Origin: Acorus gramineus
Taxonomy: Eukaryota > Streptophyta > Magnoliopsida > Acorales > Acoraceae
NCBI GenBank assembly: GCA_030737835.1
Contig: CM060852.1
Coordinates: forward strand, 9,344,507 to 9,408,506
Length of the DNA: 64,000 nt
Direction of reading: 5' to 3'
Shown here piece by piece: positions 1 through 13,453 of this stretch; the stretch's first letter is position 1; each line of letters begins with the position of its first letter. The notes beneath the pieces were generated by a model. It had not been told where the DNA came from, ran no database searches, and saw nothing but the letters and a program-made list of their open reading frames with translations. The position numbers and the translations under genes are program-made.

Positions 1-3000
1 CAACTTGACTGACACATTTCCTCTCCACGAAATAGGTCAGAGTATCAAATACAGGACCGGATGCTCTACTTTACCCGTCTGATACCACAAAGTACATGTG
101 GCAGTATTAAAATAAAAATCAAGCAGATCCTAGTATACAGTGGTCAAGCAAAGGATCCGATCCCGAGATGAACACCCCGGCATGGACTTTTATTGTGAAG
201 ATTTTATTTTTTAACATTAATAAATCTCTAAGAAAGATAACGCCATCATTAATCCGTGTCGTCCTTGATTTTTATTTTTCAGATTTTGTTCTTTCAAATG
301 AGAATGTCAAACTTTGATATCACTTGGAATATTCATAACAGTTAAATAATTTTTATCATGATGATATAACATAAATATCAAATCTAGACATAATTCTAAC
401 ATTAAATATTGGTTATCATTGTTTTTACATTATAAAGTTTTCCTGACAAAGAAATTTTTAATTGGTTTTTAGTGAGATCTGGGTTTATATTTGTCAATGG
501 TACTGGTTACTAGTGTTTAGGTTTAGAATTTTTATTTTAACGAATTACACAACTTTAGCATACATGCCATTAGCTTTAAATATTGAATATATATATTTTT
601 TTCTCGAAGTCATTCAAAATGTATGTTACAATCCTTATTACTAATATAATTTTAATTAAAATTATCCAACCTATGAATTTATTAAAAAAAAAATATTTTT
701 ATATAACTTAGATTCGAAATTAATTAGCTGGTTTAGATTTTTTGGATTAAAAAAAAGGGTTAGATTCTGTTTGTTTAAAAATTTAGTTTTTTTTTTTTTT
801 TGGATAATATTTATTATTGAAACTAACCGTAATATTTTATTTTATTTTTTATTAGTATAATTTGTTATGAGTGGATAAGATTCTCTATAGACTCATTGTA
901 TCTAAATTTATTTAAAGGTAGTTGTGAATCTTTGTTAACTCTTTCAGAGCTCTTTCGATGGCTGGTCCTGTAAGTTATGCTATTCCTTTTTTTACATTAA
1001 ATGCCTAAGTTCCTTTTTTTTTTTACGTGGCCTTGATCATGTAGTTATTGCTTATATCATGTGATATATTTTATTTATAATAATTAGGGAGAGGAGGACA
1101 ATCCCAAGAACAATACGTGCATGTTTTGATTTTTTTAAAATATTAAATATATATATATGTTTCAAAGAAAAATATCTATAACTTCATAATGAATTGAATC
1201 ATCTCATTTTTAAAAAATATAAAATAAAATTTAAAGATATATATATATATATATATCTCAAATGATCTCATTTTTTATAAAAAAAGTGGTTCTGATTAGT
1301 TTTACCATAAAGTTGTTTTCTATTTTAACACATAAAAACAAAATCCAAATTAAAAATCCATTTGAAACTAATTATTTAAAAACTATTTTTTTTATACAAA
1401 ATTAGTTTAATTAAATTCTTTTATAAACTCTGATTGCTTTTACAGACACCACCCCAAAAAATGACAAAACAAATCGGCGCTCCCGTACTAAATCGAGCAG
1501 CGATAGAAACACTTATTCATCAAATAACACAATTTTGATGGCTCCAACTCCAAATGAGTGATGGAGGTATGCTTTATGTACTAACCATACATTTATTTTT
1601 TTACTAAGGGTCTAACCATACATTTATTCTTTTACTAATAAAAGAATATGTTTCAAAACACAGGTTGAAAAGTAACTTTTAGAATAAAGCTGTATTTTTA
1701 AGATGATTTTAGATCTTTGATTTTTTTAAGATATTTTTTTTAATTCATAAATCAATATTTGAAAGGAGTTTAATGTTTGATAGAGAAAGTTGCTTTTCAA
1801 TTCAAAAAATCGATTCTGACAAAAAAAACATTGTTTATGAGCTTTTTAAAACACAGATTTCGAGGAAAAAATTAAAAAGAATCCAGCTTCCGATTCTACA
1901 AAAAACTACCCCGTTTGACTGTACGATTTTAGCTTTTCAACTTTTCAAAAAACAAAAACGTACCCAAAATGAGAGGCCAATGAAGGGGAGGACAATGATG
2001 AGGGCTGCTGGATGAGGGGAAGAGAGAGGAGGGCTGCTGAATGAGGGGAAGAGAGAGAGAAAGAGAGGCCAAGGAAGGGGAGGACAATGATGGGAGTCGA
2101 GGGAGAGCAATGGCGATGGATAAAGAATGCTACAGTGGAGTAAGGGAGAGACAAAGAAAGAGAGAAATTGATAATAATAGAGCATGGTAGGCGAAGAGGG
2201 GCAACAGGCAACCATTGCTTCTATGCCCACTGCCATCCTCTGCCTCTTTGACTTCCCTTTCCCTCCATCTCCTCTTCTCCTTTTATTGTCGTCCTCCACC
2301 CACCACTACATGTGCCACTATCACCCTCTCCGACCCCTTTGTCTCTATTTTTGTTTCTCTTATTATCTTTCTGTCTCTTCCTCTATTTTTGTATACTGAC
2401 AAGATGTGTTTTTCCAATGTCATTATGTTTGTAACTGTTCAACAACAATTGCATTACCAATCCGTGTATGCCACTTATTTTCTTCATATTTGACATATTT
2501 CAATGCCAACAAAGTATTTCATACAAATTTATTGGGCCTGTTTTAAGATAATCTTAAGTTTTGTTTGAATTTTTTTTTTGTACTTATTTGTAATTGGGGA
2601 AATAAAATTTTAGATACTCTATTTCCAAATGGATTTTTAAGATTTTGATTTCGGATTTTGATTTATATGTTAAAAATTAATGAATGACTTTTATAAAAAA
2701 AATATTTCAGGGAAATTTCCTGGTTAAGCATACATTTATAAAAGTAATATTTTTAACATTAGTCATAGATGGGGTCTTAGGTGCCCCGTGTAACTTTAAT
2801 TGTCAAAATAAATTTTACTTCGGAAAACCTATTTACAATGGTCTGACACATTATACATACTTACTATCTCAACATGTTTATATTTTAATAAAAAAAATTA
2901 AAATTTGTAACCATTTAATTCATATAAATATATAATTTATTTTTTAATAAAAACTATATTTCTTTAATATATATTTATTAAAAAAACAGTGTGACAATAA

Positions 3001-5544
3001 ATTTTTATAAGAAAAATTATTGAAGGGGGTCCCCATCCGCATCTTATGCAATGGAATATACTTAGATTTCTTTGAACATCGATGATTAACAAGAAGCAAT
3101 GATTGTTCCTTTACCGGAGCACCGACACCCACAAATGTATCATATCAAAATGAGTGCTATTACACACAGTTTTTTCCGTCTTAATCCTAATTTTACATGC
3201 GATAATATAAAATTATCAGAACATATACTCATATTAACGAGGTATATGTTTCGATAAAAAATTTTACATTTCTATTATGTATATGTGCAATTAATTGGAG
3301 TATATGATTTATTTTTTTCATGAAAAAAACATTTACCTCATTGAATGATGTATGTTATTTTTAAAATATTCAAAACACGTGTATATTGGAATTGAAACTA
3401 AAAAAAAGGTTCATAATATTATCCTATAAGTATTAATAGCTATCTATGAATTTGGATCCACACAAACCTCCATAAAAAAAAAAGAAAAGAAAAAGAAAAT
3501 ATGAGGTATATATCCGTCTTGCAATGGATAGATAGATAGACATATCATGTGTAAATGTGTTAGTCTCCCAAGAGATATTAATTAAAATATATCTTATAAA
3601 TTGTTCGAAGTTATATAATTTAATTTAGTGCAAATAAATGACCCACGTGCATAATACAGATGTAATGTTCACGTGAAATTCTTTAGTAGATCAAATATTC
3701 TTGTATGATACCAAATCATTTTTTCACGTATCGATAGATATGCTCCCTCTTCATGTAAAAGTCTTGATTAGAGTAAGACTTTGTTAATAGAAGAAGATTT
3801 GATCAACAATAATAATAATAATGATAAATTTAAAAAAAAAACTCTTATGAAAACATATATTTTATGATGATTCATATTAATTATTTTTAAAAAAATAAAA
3901 ACACACATAAAATGAAATTTTAAAAGTAAAAAACTTAACTTCTTATTAAAGCGATGTACATGATGACATGCATATATTAAACTGATCCAAATTTATTGGA
4001 ATCATCAAGTTGTTAAACTAATGTTCATTAGATATTTTTGAGGCACGTGAGACATGCTAGATTTTATAGGATTAAAAGACATAATAATTTTTTTTTCACT
4101 CTCCACTTGACGCCTCTAGACAGAGGCACCCGTTTCGAGGATCGAAATCTGAATCGTCCAATTCATGGTCTCTCTTAACATAAGTTTAACATTAAGGAAT
4201 CAACGGTTCACAAACAGCCACGTATTCCTCTCACATCATTGGCCAATCAGTTCGGTGTGATCCAATTCAACGGTCATGATAACTGATTCTCTTTATGGTA
4301 ACCGTGATTGCTGAACAGACGCGAAGAACGCGAAGTGGGTAAAAGACAAAACGGAAACCCACAATGTGAGGCCAATAAATCGGGACCGTTCATTTATGGA
4401 GCCCACACCCTCACAAACGAAATATATGTGGATGAATTATTACATGTACAAAAAAAACGGAATGCACACAAACCTTATCTGATCCAAGGAACACCATTCG
4501 CCATTCAAAAATAATCTTTATCGGATGTTTTAAATTTCGTTTCAACCCTCACCTCCTGTTTTATTTTACAAAATGGTCCTCCTTAGTAAAGGCCACCATT
4601 TCATCGATCATCACAAAAAAAAATCTTTACTGAAAATCTAGAATTATTTAATATTTGAAATAAAAACCCAAGTCATATTATTATATATTAGTTAAATTTA
4701 ATTAAAAAATTAAATAGCATTTATCATAATTTAACATTTAAATAACGCAGGCATTTATTACACGACATTCTTTCTTATCCTTAACCACCTGCTATATTTA
4801 GTCTTGCTATATTTAGTTATTTAATCATAATATTTAATCATGCTATATTTATCATAATTTAATATTTAAATAATAAAGGCATTTATTTCACAACATTCTT
4901 TCTTATTCTTAACCACTTGTTATATTCAGTCCCACTATATTTAGTTCAATATTTAGTTTATTTAGTTATTTAAAAATATTTATTTGTTATTCTTATCCGT
5001 TTAGAGTAAAAAAAATCTAAATTTAAAACCATGACTTTATCAAAATTGATCTGTTTTTTTTACAACTTTAAAATTCAGATCTCCTTAAAATTTATCCAAA
5101 ATATTTAAGTGTGAATGCAGATACTTAGTTTACAGGCCTATATATACAGTCTCTCTATGAATTGGGTATGGATAATTTCAAGGCCAAATATTCGAAATAT
5201 ATTGGGAGTCCTTACTGATTAAATAGATATTTAGGGGGCAAACTGTACTTATATGCGCAAACATAATAAATAAAGATAAAAAAAAAGAGAAAAAGTGATA
5301 TTCGGACCCGAAACGTGTAAAATACGCCCAACGCGCTGATGCCATCTTATCCGAAATAACACTGAACCGGTCAGTTTATCAAACGCTCACCGCCTCATCA
5401 AAACAAATTTGGACGGTTGAAATAACGCATCATCATGGGGGCACAACATAAAGCGGAGAACGACAATCAAGCTTCCTTTTTGTTTTTTGTTTTTTTTTTC
5501 AGAATTTCACCTCTCCCCGTCACGCTTCCCACTGCCCCTCGCTG
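1..5544. other. AT-rich intergenic region, no supported gene
   Basis: I see no gene here. The longest open frames are low-complexity or lack any family resemblance. About 1971-2100 holds a GA-rich imperfect minisatellite in which a roughly 29-base unit and a gaggccaa-containing block each recur. About 3220-3420 looks like a copy of an AT-rich dispersed repeat also seen near 28.26 and 57.63 kb. TA runs occur at about 1150 and 1235. Confidence 0.6.
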
Positions 5545-5552
5545 TATATAAA
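5545..5552 (+). promoter_or_regulatory. TATA box of the H+-pyrophosphatase gene
   Basis: A perfect TATATAAA lies 104 bases upstream of the ATG at 5656. This would place transcription start near 5580, just before a telo-box-like aaaccctag at about 5590, giving a leader of roughly 75 bases. Position and consensus are seen directly; use is inferred. Confidence 0.6.
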
Positions 5553-5655
5553 GCGGCGCGAGCGACAGAGCGAGAAAACACGACCACCGAAACCCTAGTT
5601 TTTGTTTCTCAGCCTCTCTTTGATTCTTTCGTTCTCGGACGAAGCTCCGGCGACA

Positions 5656-8600
5656 ATGGGGGAGGCGATGCTGTCGGACCTCCTGACCGAGATACTGATC
5701 CCGGTCGCCGCCGTGATCGGGATCGTCTTCTCGGTCGTGCAGTGGCTGCTGGTCTCGCGCGTCAAGCTCTCCTCGGACAGGCAGCAGCCGTCGAATAGCG
5801 GAAAGAACGGGTACTCCGACTACCTGATTGAGGAGGAGGAGGGGATCAACGACCAGAACGTAGTCGTCAAGTGCGCCGAAATCCAGAACGCCATCTCCGA
5901 AGGTAAAATCACATGTCCAGATCTGGTGGTTTCGGTGTTCGATCTGGTTTGATTTACCGGAAATGGTAGTTGATATGTGAAAAGTTTATTTTACTGTAAC
6001 AGTGTTGTTGTGCTTTAAATTATTGTTGAATTACGGAAATGTGTGGTTTCTGAATGACCTACCGAAGCGTGGATTTGAAAATGATTAGATCCTGAGATCT
6101 TGGACCATCGTTCACATGAAGTAGATACTTTGATTTGGTGTCCTGGATCCATGGATGGGGAATGACATTTTTATAATCTGTTTCTTTTGGTGATTTTTGG
6201 TATACCGCTTTTGTTTATGGTGTTGAATGTGGCTTTTGTTATAATATTTGTTGTCCCTAATGTGTTAACTACACCTCGTTCAGTGGGTCCTTTCTCTTTT
6301 GAATAATTATCTTATATTTGTGGGTTATGGAATTTGTGGTTACGCTATTGACCTATAGTGAATAGATATGTCCAACAGTACCTTGTAGATCCCAGATTCC
6401 ATTGTTAATGTGCTTGGGGTGGGGTAATAGCTGTTTTTATTGTTAAAATAATAGTATTATAAGATCTGTGTGCTACAGATCTTATTTTCATTTTGCAATT
6501 AAGATTGTATTAAATCTATTCATGCCCAGAAGATGGTATGGTCTAGTATTATATATTATTTATAGTGGCATATATATTTTTATGTTTATAGGCTGAATGG
6601 GAAGAAAATGTGTGTCTTTTCACATTTGAGATTTTTACTGATTTTGATTCTATGCTTAGAATATAAGGATAATGAGTTGGCAGTCAAATACTGATTCTAT
6701 TTCATAACATGTCCTTGTAACTTGAACATGAGCAATCCTCAAAGAGTTTTGCACCTTGTGATATAAATTTGTTCCAACTTTTGCTTAATATTTCAAAAAG
6801 GAATTGATTCATAAATTCTGGGCTGATATAAGGACAGAATTTTGAATAATGACATCGTAGCATTATTGACGAGTGTATTTGAAATTTTGCATGGGTTAAA
6901 ATGTTTATCAAAATTTATTTATGTCAATTAAACATCCTTTTGCAAATATTTTAATGCTTAAGTTATAGTACTTTGGTGCTGTTATCTAACATTTTTAAAA
7001 AGAATGAGCCAGAGCTTACCCATGGGGTATCCACTCAGTAATTTTTGTATGTATTGAATTTATTCTTTTGTTATTACAGAAGTTGTCTTTGTGAATTGCT
7101 ATGCCTCATTGAGAATATATTGGCTTGTCAATAATGTCACTATACTTAATTTTTTTTTAATATTAAAAAATACAAATTATCAGTTGTTTCAGGTGAGTGA
7201 TGGATATAATTAAAATATATGTAAATGTCCAATTCTCTATTTTTTAGATGAGTAGGGCAAATTTACAAATTTGAAAATATTAGTATTTTATCTCTTTTGT
7301 TACAGGTGCAACTTCCTTCCTTTTCACTGAATATCAGTATGTTGGTATCTTCATGATTGCCTTTGCCGTCCTTGTCTTCCTCTTCCTTGGATCTGTGGAG
7401 AGCTTCAGCACAAAGAGTCAGCCTTGCACCTATAGCAAGGACAAGTTGTGCAAGCCTGCCCTTTTCAATGCCATATTCAGCACCGTGTCATTCTTACTTG
7501 GTGCAATCACTTCACTGTTTTCTGGATACCTTGGGATGAAAATTGCGACCTATGCGAATGCAAGGACTACTCTTGAGGCGAGGAAAGGGGTTGGAAAAGC
7601 CTTTATCACTGCTTTCAGGTCTGGTGCAGTTATGGGCTTTTTGCTTGCAGCCAATGGTCTCTTGGTGCTTTACATTATCATTAACCTTTTCAAACTCTAC
7701 TATGGTGATGACTGGGAGGGCTTGTTCGAAGCTATTACTGGTTATGGTCTTGGTGGGTCTTCCATGGCTCTCTTTGGTAGAGTGGGGGGAGGAATCTACA
7801 CAAAAGCTGCTGATGTTGGTGCTGATCTTGTTGGGAAGGTGGAGAGGAACATTCCCGAGGATGATCCAAGAAACCCAGCTGTAAGAAATTCTTTCTGTTG
7901 ATTCAGTGCTTCTTCTCGATTAGATATGAGAGCTTGGAACTAATGCGATTATGTTAAAACAGGTGATTGCTGACAATGTTGGGGACAATGTTGGGGATAT
8001 TGCTGGAATGGGATCAGATCTTTTTGGTTCATATGCCGAATCCTCATGTGCTGCCCTTGTGGTTGCTTCTATCTCTTCCTTTGGGATTAACCATGATTTC
8101 ACTGCAATGTGTTTTCCTCTGCTCATCAGCTCCATGGGCATCATTGTTTGTTTGATCACCACCCTTTTTGCTACTGACTTCTTTGAGATAAAGGCTGTTA
8201 AGGAAATTGAACCTGCATTGAAGAATCAGCTCATTATTTCCACTGCCCTTATGACCATTGGGATTGCTTTTGTCAGTTGGATTGCCCTTCCATCATCCTT
8301 TACAATCTTCAATTTTGGTGCACAGAAACATGTGAAGAATTGGTGAGTTACCATTGCTATTTCTTAGTTAATATGAGGGAGTTCGGGTCTGAAGTCTGTT
8401 TTCTCTAAATTAATGATTAATTCAACAGGGAGCTGTTCTTCTGTGTTGCCATCGGGTTGTGGGCTGGCCTGGTTATTGGCTTTGTGACAGAATATTTTAC
8501 AAGCAATGCTTACAGGTATCAATTCCCATCTTTCAATCCTTTGAAAGAATATTTTTTTATTTTTTTTGTGTATGCAGATTCTTGATGTCTGATTCTTCTT

Positions 8601-10128
8601 GCTTTTTTTTCTTTTCCTTTTTCTCTCTTGCAGCCCTGTGCAAGATGTTGCTGACTCCTGCAGGACTGGAGCTGCTACTAATGTTATCTTTGGGCTTGCT
8701 TTGGGATACAAGTCTGTCATTATTCCAATATTTGCAATTGCCATTAGCATTTTTGTTAGTTTCAGCCTTGCTGCCATGTATGGTATTGCCGTTGCCGCTC
8801 TTGGAATGCTCAGCACCATTGCCACTGGGCTGGCCATTGATGCGTATGGCCCGATCAGTGACAATGCTGGTGGTATTGCTGAGATGGCGGGCATGAGCCA
8901 CAGAATCCGTGAGAGGACTGATGCTCTCGATGCTGCAGGAAACACCACCGCCGCCATTGGAAAGGTATATTGTTATCTGGCTATCAGTTCTTTCTACCTT
9001 CTCCGAATTGGCATTCACTAGCTAACATCGCCTTTGACATTCATTTTAGGGCTTTGCCATTGGATCTGCTGCTCTGGTGTCTCTGGCGCTTTTCGGAGCT
9101 TTCGTGAGCAGAGCGGCAATCTCGACCGTGGATGTCCTAACCCCAAAAGTCTTCATCGGGTTGATCGTCGGTGCGATGCTCCCATACTGGTTCTCTGCCA
9201 TGACCATGAAGAGTGTGGGCAGTGCGGCCCTGAAGATGGTTGAGGAGGTCCGCAGGCAGTTCAACACCATCCCAGGTCTCATGGAGGGCACCACAAAACC
9301 TGACTACGCCACCTGCGTTAAGATCTCCACTGATGCGTCGATCAAGGAGATGATCCCCCCAGGTGCCCTAGTTATGCTCACTCCTCTCATCGTTGGGACA
9401 TTCTTTGGTGTAGAGACCTTGTCAGGTGTTCTTGCTGGTGCCCTTGTTTCTGGCGTTCAGGTAATCACACAAGATTTTTTTTTTTTTTTTGAATAAATGC
9501 ACATTCCTCTTTGTTCTTTGATTCACTCTTTTGAGATTTGTTTTTATTTATGTGTGACAGATTGCGATTTCTGCGTCCAACACTGGTGGTGCTTGGGATA
9601 ATGCCAAGAAGTATATTGAGGTATTAAAATCTCCCTTCATTTTTTTAGACTCTACAAAAAAATTCATAAGATTATTTTCTAGAGTTCTGTATTAGTAGAC
9701 TTGAGAATTGAAGTTCACCCATTAATCACACCTTAAAATGATATGGAGTGTGATGTAAGGCCAAAAATGAGATTGATATATCATTAACGTGGGACTTCTT
9801 GTCCTCCCAATTCTGTGGTGTTGATGCCAATGCTTCAGATATCTTTTGATAAGATTATCATTATTGATTTTTTTTTATTTATGAAGCCCTGACGATCCTG
9901 TTTTGCAAAAACCATGGTCAGGCCGGAGCATCTGAGCACGCGAGGACACTGGGCCCTAAAGGTTCGGACCCGCACAAGGCCGCCGTGATAGGGGACACCA
10001 TTGGGGACCCACTTAAGGACACATCCGGCCCGTCGCTCAACATCCTCATCAAGCTTATGGCCGTCGAATCCCTCGTGTTCGCCCCCTTCTTCGCCAGGCA
10101 TGGTGGGCTCCTCTTCAAGATTTTCTAG
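5656..10128 (+). CDS. AVP1: Type I (K+-dependent) vacuolar H+-translocating inorganic pyrophosphatase
   Basis: This membrane-bound pump hydrolyses cytosolic pyrophosphate to acidify the vacuole. Exons are 5656-5902, 7306-7880, 7963-8342, 8429-8515, 8634-8964, 9050-9460, 9561-9620 and 9922-10128. They join in frame to 765 aa, the usual length of the family, all with GT-AG introns. Recognition features are the substrate-binding motif [11 protein letters not shown] at about residues 252-262, followed by the acidic NVGDNVGD segment, and many hydrophobic membrane spans. The GNTTAA motif near the end of exon 5 has alanine where K+-independent type II enzymes have lysine, so this is a K+-dependent type I pump. 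The C-terminus (LFKIF) matches plant homologues. Intron 1 is long (1403 bases). The first in-frame ATG after the TATA box is used. I see no damage. Confidence 0.97.
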
Positions 10129-10210
10129 AGTTGATGATGATGATGATGATGAAAAGAAAATGAGAGGATGGAAACAGTTCTTGTACCCTCCACAGTAGTT
10201 TAGTATACCC

Positions 10211-10241
<31 letters not shown>

Positions 10242-13200
10242 CAGAGAGCAGGGGCCCTGCCTTCCTTGCTCTCCATTTTGTTGATCTCCTGTAATTCCTT
10301 CTTTTTTGTTTTTGGTTTATGTTGTTCTCTCTGTTGGTTGAAGAATCCTCACTGCTGGTCTGTTTTGGAAACTATATATACTCTCACTGGTATCAATTTT
10401 GTTCTTCATTACACCTCTAACCTCACACAACTAGCCTTGGCACTCTTTCTATAGGTCGTAGAATAAGAGAGAGAGAGAGAGAGACTAGAAGAGAGATTTT
10501 ATAGATGGGCGATGTTACACAGTTTTTTTTTTTTAGTTTATAATACAGTTCTATATACTTTGTTATAAATCCATTGAAATACATGATTAAATATTTTTTA
10601 CACTTATTAATAATGGGTTTACTCAGTTTAAAATGAAGTGATTTGCATTTTTTATCAAAACATATATCTTATTAGAATGAAATTTATTATTTTAAAAAAA
10701 TTGAAAACATAAAAATTTAGTTGTTAAAAGTGATTGAATTTAATATTTTTTTTTGAGTGCTGTTACACTTAGTGTTTTTCTCAATTTAAGATACAATTTT
10801 ATATATCACATTAGAAATTCAGGTAAGTGTATAACTTGTTAGATGTATATATCACATTAAATATTTTCTTATTATATGTTACATTAAATATTTTTTTACA
10901 CTTACTAAAAATGGGTTCATTCAATTCGAAATGGTACGGTATACACTTTTTATCAAATCATATATTTTATTAGATGATATTTACTATATTTAATAAAATG
11001 AAAACACGTGAGATCTGTGTTTTGGTTGGTGAATATGATCGAGTATAACATTTTTCTTTTCTTTTATAGATTTAAAGGTTTTTAGAGCATCTTCAAAAGC
11101 CTTTCCAATGTTTCCTTACATTGTAGGGAAAAAAATGCTTCCTATAACATGTAGGGAGTTTTTTTTTTTTTATCACTCCAAAAGCCTTATTTATATCCTA
11201 TATTTAATCCAAATGATCAATTTACTCCAATTCATATCTATAAATTACAAGATATTCAAATCTCAAATGAATTAAAGCACATTCTAAAATTTACGGAGAC
11301 TTGGAATAAATATCATTTAAATAAAATTATTAATAATGAATAAAAATTAATTAAAAGTAAATTAAAATTTTTAAATAAAACATAAAAAATATAATCAACT
11401 GTTACAAAATTTTGACAATGATAACATTTAAAATATTAAAATTAATATTTTAATTGAAAAGGGTACATTTGGGGGAGATGATTTAAAAAATGGAGAGAGA
11501 GAATTGGTTTTAAAAAAAATAGGGTTTTGTTAAAAGGGATAAAAAAGTTTTTTGGTACTGTAGTTTTGTATGGAGTCTTATAGAAAAAAAAAATATGGTA
11601 GAGAAGAGTATGGAAAAATTTTTGAAAGTGAATTTTTAATTTTTATATATAAAAAAATATGATGCAGAGAGTCATCCTCTTAAAATTTTCACTTGGAAAG
11701 CCACACTTTTTATTAGTATATGTGAAAGTGCTGGACTGGGTTGGAAACCCCCACGATTTATGGAAACAATACAATGACAGACAGAATAATATTTAATAAT
11801 CTGAAGTACACAACCAGAATTGCCTCATCTTCCATCCACCACCAAATGTAGTGAAGCACTGACCATACATCGGAAGATGAGAGACTTCAAGTATAAGTAG
11901 TTAGGCCATCTTCAACTATGCTTCATCAATGTCTCTTTTCATTTGGTGAAGTATGATAAATATATCTAATTAAAGAATCTTGATTAATATGTTAACTTCA
12001 ATTATATTCTTTAAATGACTCATATAATAATATTTTATTAATATTTTTAAAAAATTTAAATTAATTATATTTAAAATTTAATGTGGAAGCATGACATGAG
12101 GGACTCTCCATATTAAAGAAAACATTATTATATTAAATGTCATATTTTTTTAAGATATATTAATTATTAATTATATTTAAATTTATAAATTTTTCATATG
12201 GACTCCACGTTTGGAAGCTCCCACATGCCTCTCCTATTTGGTGAGCTTCCAAACTTATCCATCGGATTTGTTGAGGAGCTCTTTGAAGATGTTTTTTTTC
12301 TCTCCGACTCCTTTAATTAGTTGAAAAAACAAAAACAAAAAAAAGAAAAGAAAAGAAAAAATGGCCCCCTTGAATATGCTCTCATGGACTCTCTTTACTA
12401 ATAAGAGGTGAACATGTCAAGTCATGAAAAGTTTTTTTTTTTTTTTTGTCCTCCTCCGTGTGTTTGTACGGATTCTACATCTAAATTTTTTTAAACATGA
12501 TTGATGGACTCAAATTTATTTTTCGTTTATCTTTCAACCACTATCCCTCTTCTGTAATTAAACTGTTAATCCCTCTTCTAATGTAGAGACTATTCTTCGT
12601 TTGTTACAAACTACCAATCCTGACCCATATCCAATTCAGTGTTTCGTGGATCAAATTCGTTTGTGTAATATCCTAGGGGATCCAATTGCTTTATGCAAGG
12701 TTTCTAGAGCAGCAGTACGAAATTTGCTCGAAAGATGCAATCCAAAGATTTTACTGTGTTTCTTTATGATGATCAAATTCGAAGTAATTTAACTCCAATC
12801 ATATCTTATGTATCTTTGTGTATAGAACAACAGGCAAGAATGCCTATACAACATATATACAGAGAATCATATTGTATAATTTTGTGTTTTTTAAAAATTG
12901 GAATAAAAGTTTGGCCCACTGGGCTATTTATCAAAAAAAAAAAAAAAAAAAATCCCACTATCCTCTTCTTATTCTTTGTAAAAGGTTGAACATCTGTGAC
13001 TCTCGATTGATTTGATAAGCATCCTAAAAGAACTTCAATGGGCTGGGGATGATGATGTGACGCGGCAAATGTGTAAAAATATAAGATTTTATTTTTATTT
13101 TTATATAAAATAGTACATAAAATAGTACATATAATTTAATTTTATAAAAATATCTATGCAACACACACCTAAAAAAAATAAAGCACCTGTAAAAAATCAG

Positions 13201-13453
13201 TAGTGAAAAATGCATAATAAAACGTTCATATAGAGCCGACCGTTAGACATAGGTAGGCTCCTGTGTTTTGTATTCTTTTACAAGAATTGTTCAAAAATAA
13301 ATAAATTTACAAAATACACAGATTTGGAATGACATCCCATTTAATACAAACCAGATTGACATAAAAACTCCAACCATCCTTTCCAACTGCAAACAAAGCA
13401 AAACAACCCATTCAACATTTCAACACATACACCACCCACTTTAACCAAAAAAA
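10129..13453. other. Intergenic region with repeats, no supported gene
   Basis: A probable 3' UTR with CT/CA and GA microsatellites follows the stop codon up to about 10500. A diverged tandem duplication lies at about 10510-11050. The segment from about 11085 to 12380 begins with gagcatcttcaa and ends with an inverted relative of it; a shorter segment at about 11913-12287 has catcttcaa in inverted orientation at its ends. These may be nested miniature transposons, but I am not sure. A run of 20 A at about 12935, after a LINE-like tail, and AT-rich sequence complete the region. Confidence 0.5.
10510..11050. repeat. Diverged direct repeat of about 250-290 bp
   Basis: Two adjacent segments, about 10510-10755 and 10756-11050, share an ordered set of blocks: a gttaca start, a tttttacacttaxtaa block followed by atgggtt and caxtt, then tttttatcaaa with catat and ttattaga, and a final aaaatgaaaac. 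The second copy carries an insertion of about 45 bases. The similarity was found by eye and the ends are approximate. Neither copy encodes protein. Confidence 0.5.

Noticed and set aside
3500-3545. Repeats considered as a CRISPR or satellite array
   Set aside because: Only a short gata microsatellite; there is no regular repeat-spacer pattern anywhere in this eukaryotic window.
4308-4514. 68-codon frame upstream of the H+-pyrophosphatase gene
   Set aside because: No homology, AT-rich surroundings, no promoter or splice evidence.
8364-9021. Minus-strand frames of 153-197 codons in the H+-pyrophosphatase gene
   Set aside because: They span introns and mirror the real exons.
12601-12989. Open frames at 12.6-13.0 kb
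   Set aside because: No family resemblance. The sequence runs into an A tract after a LINE-like tail, so it is more likely transposon debris than a gene.
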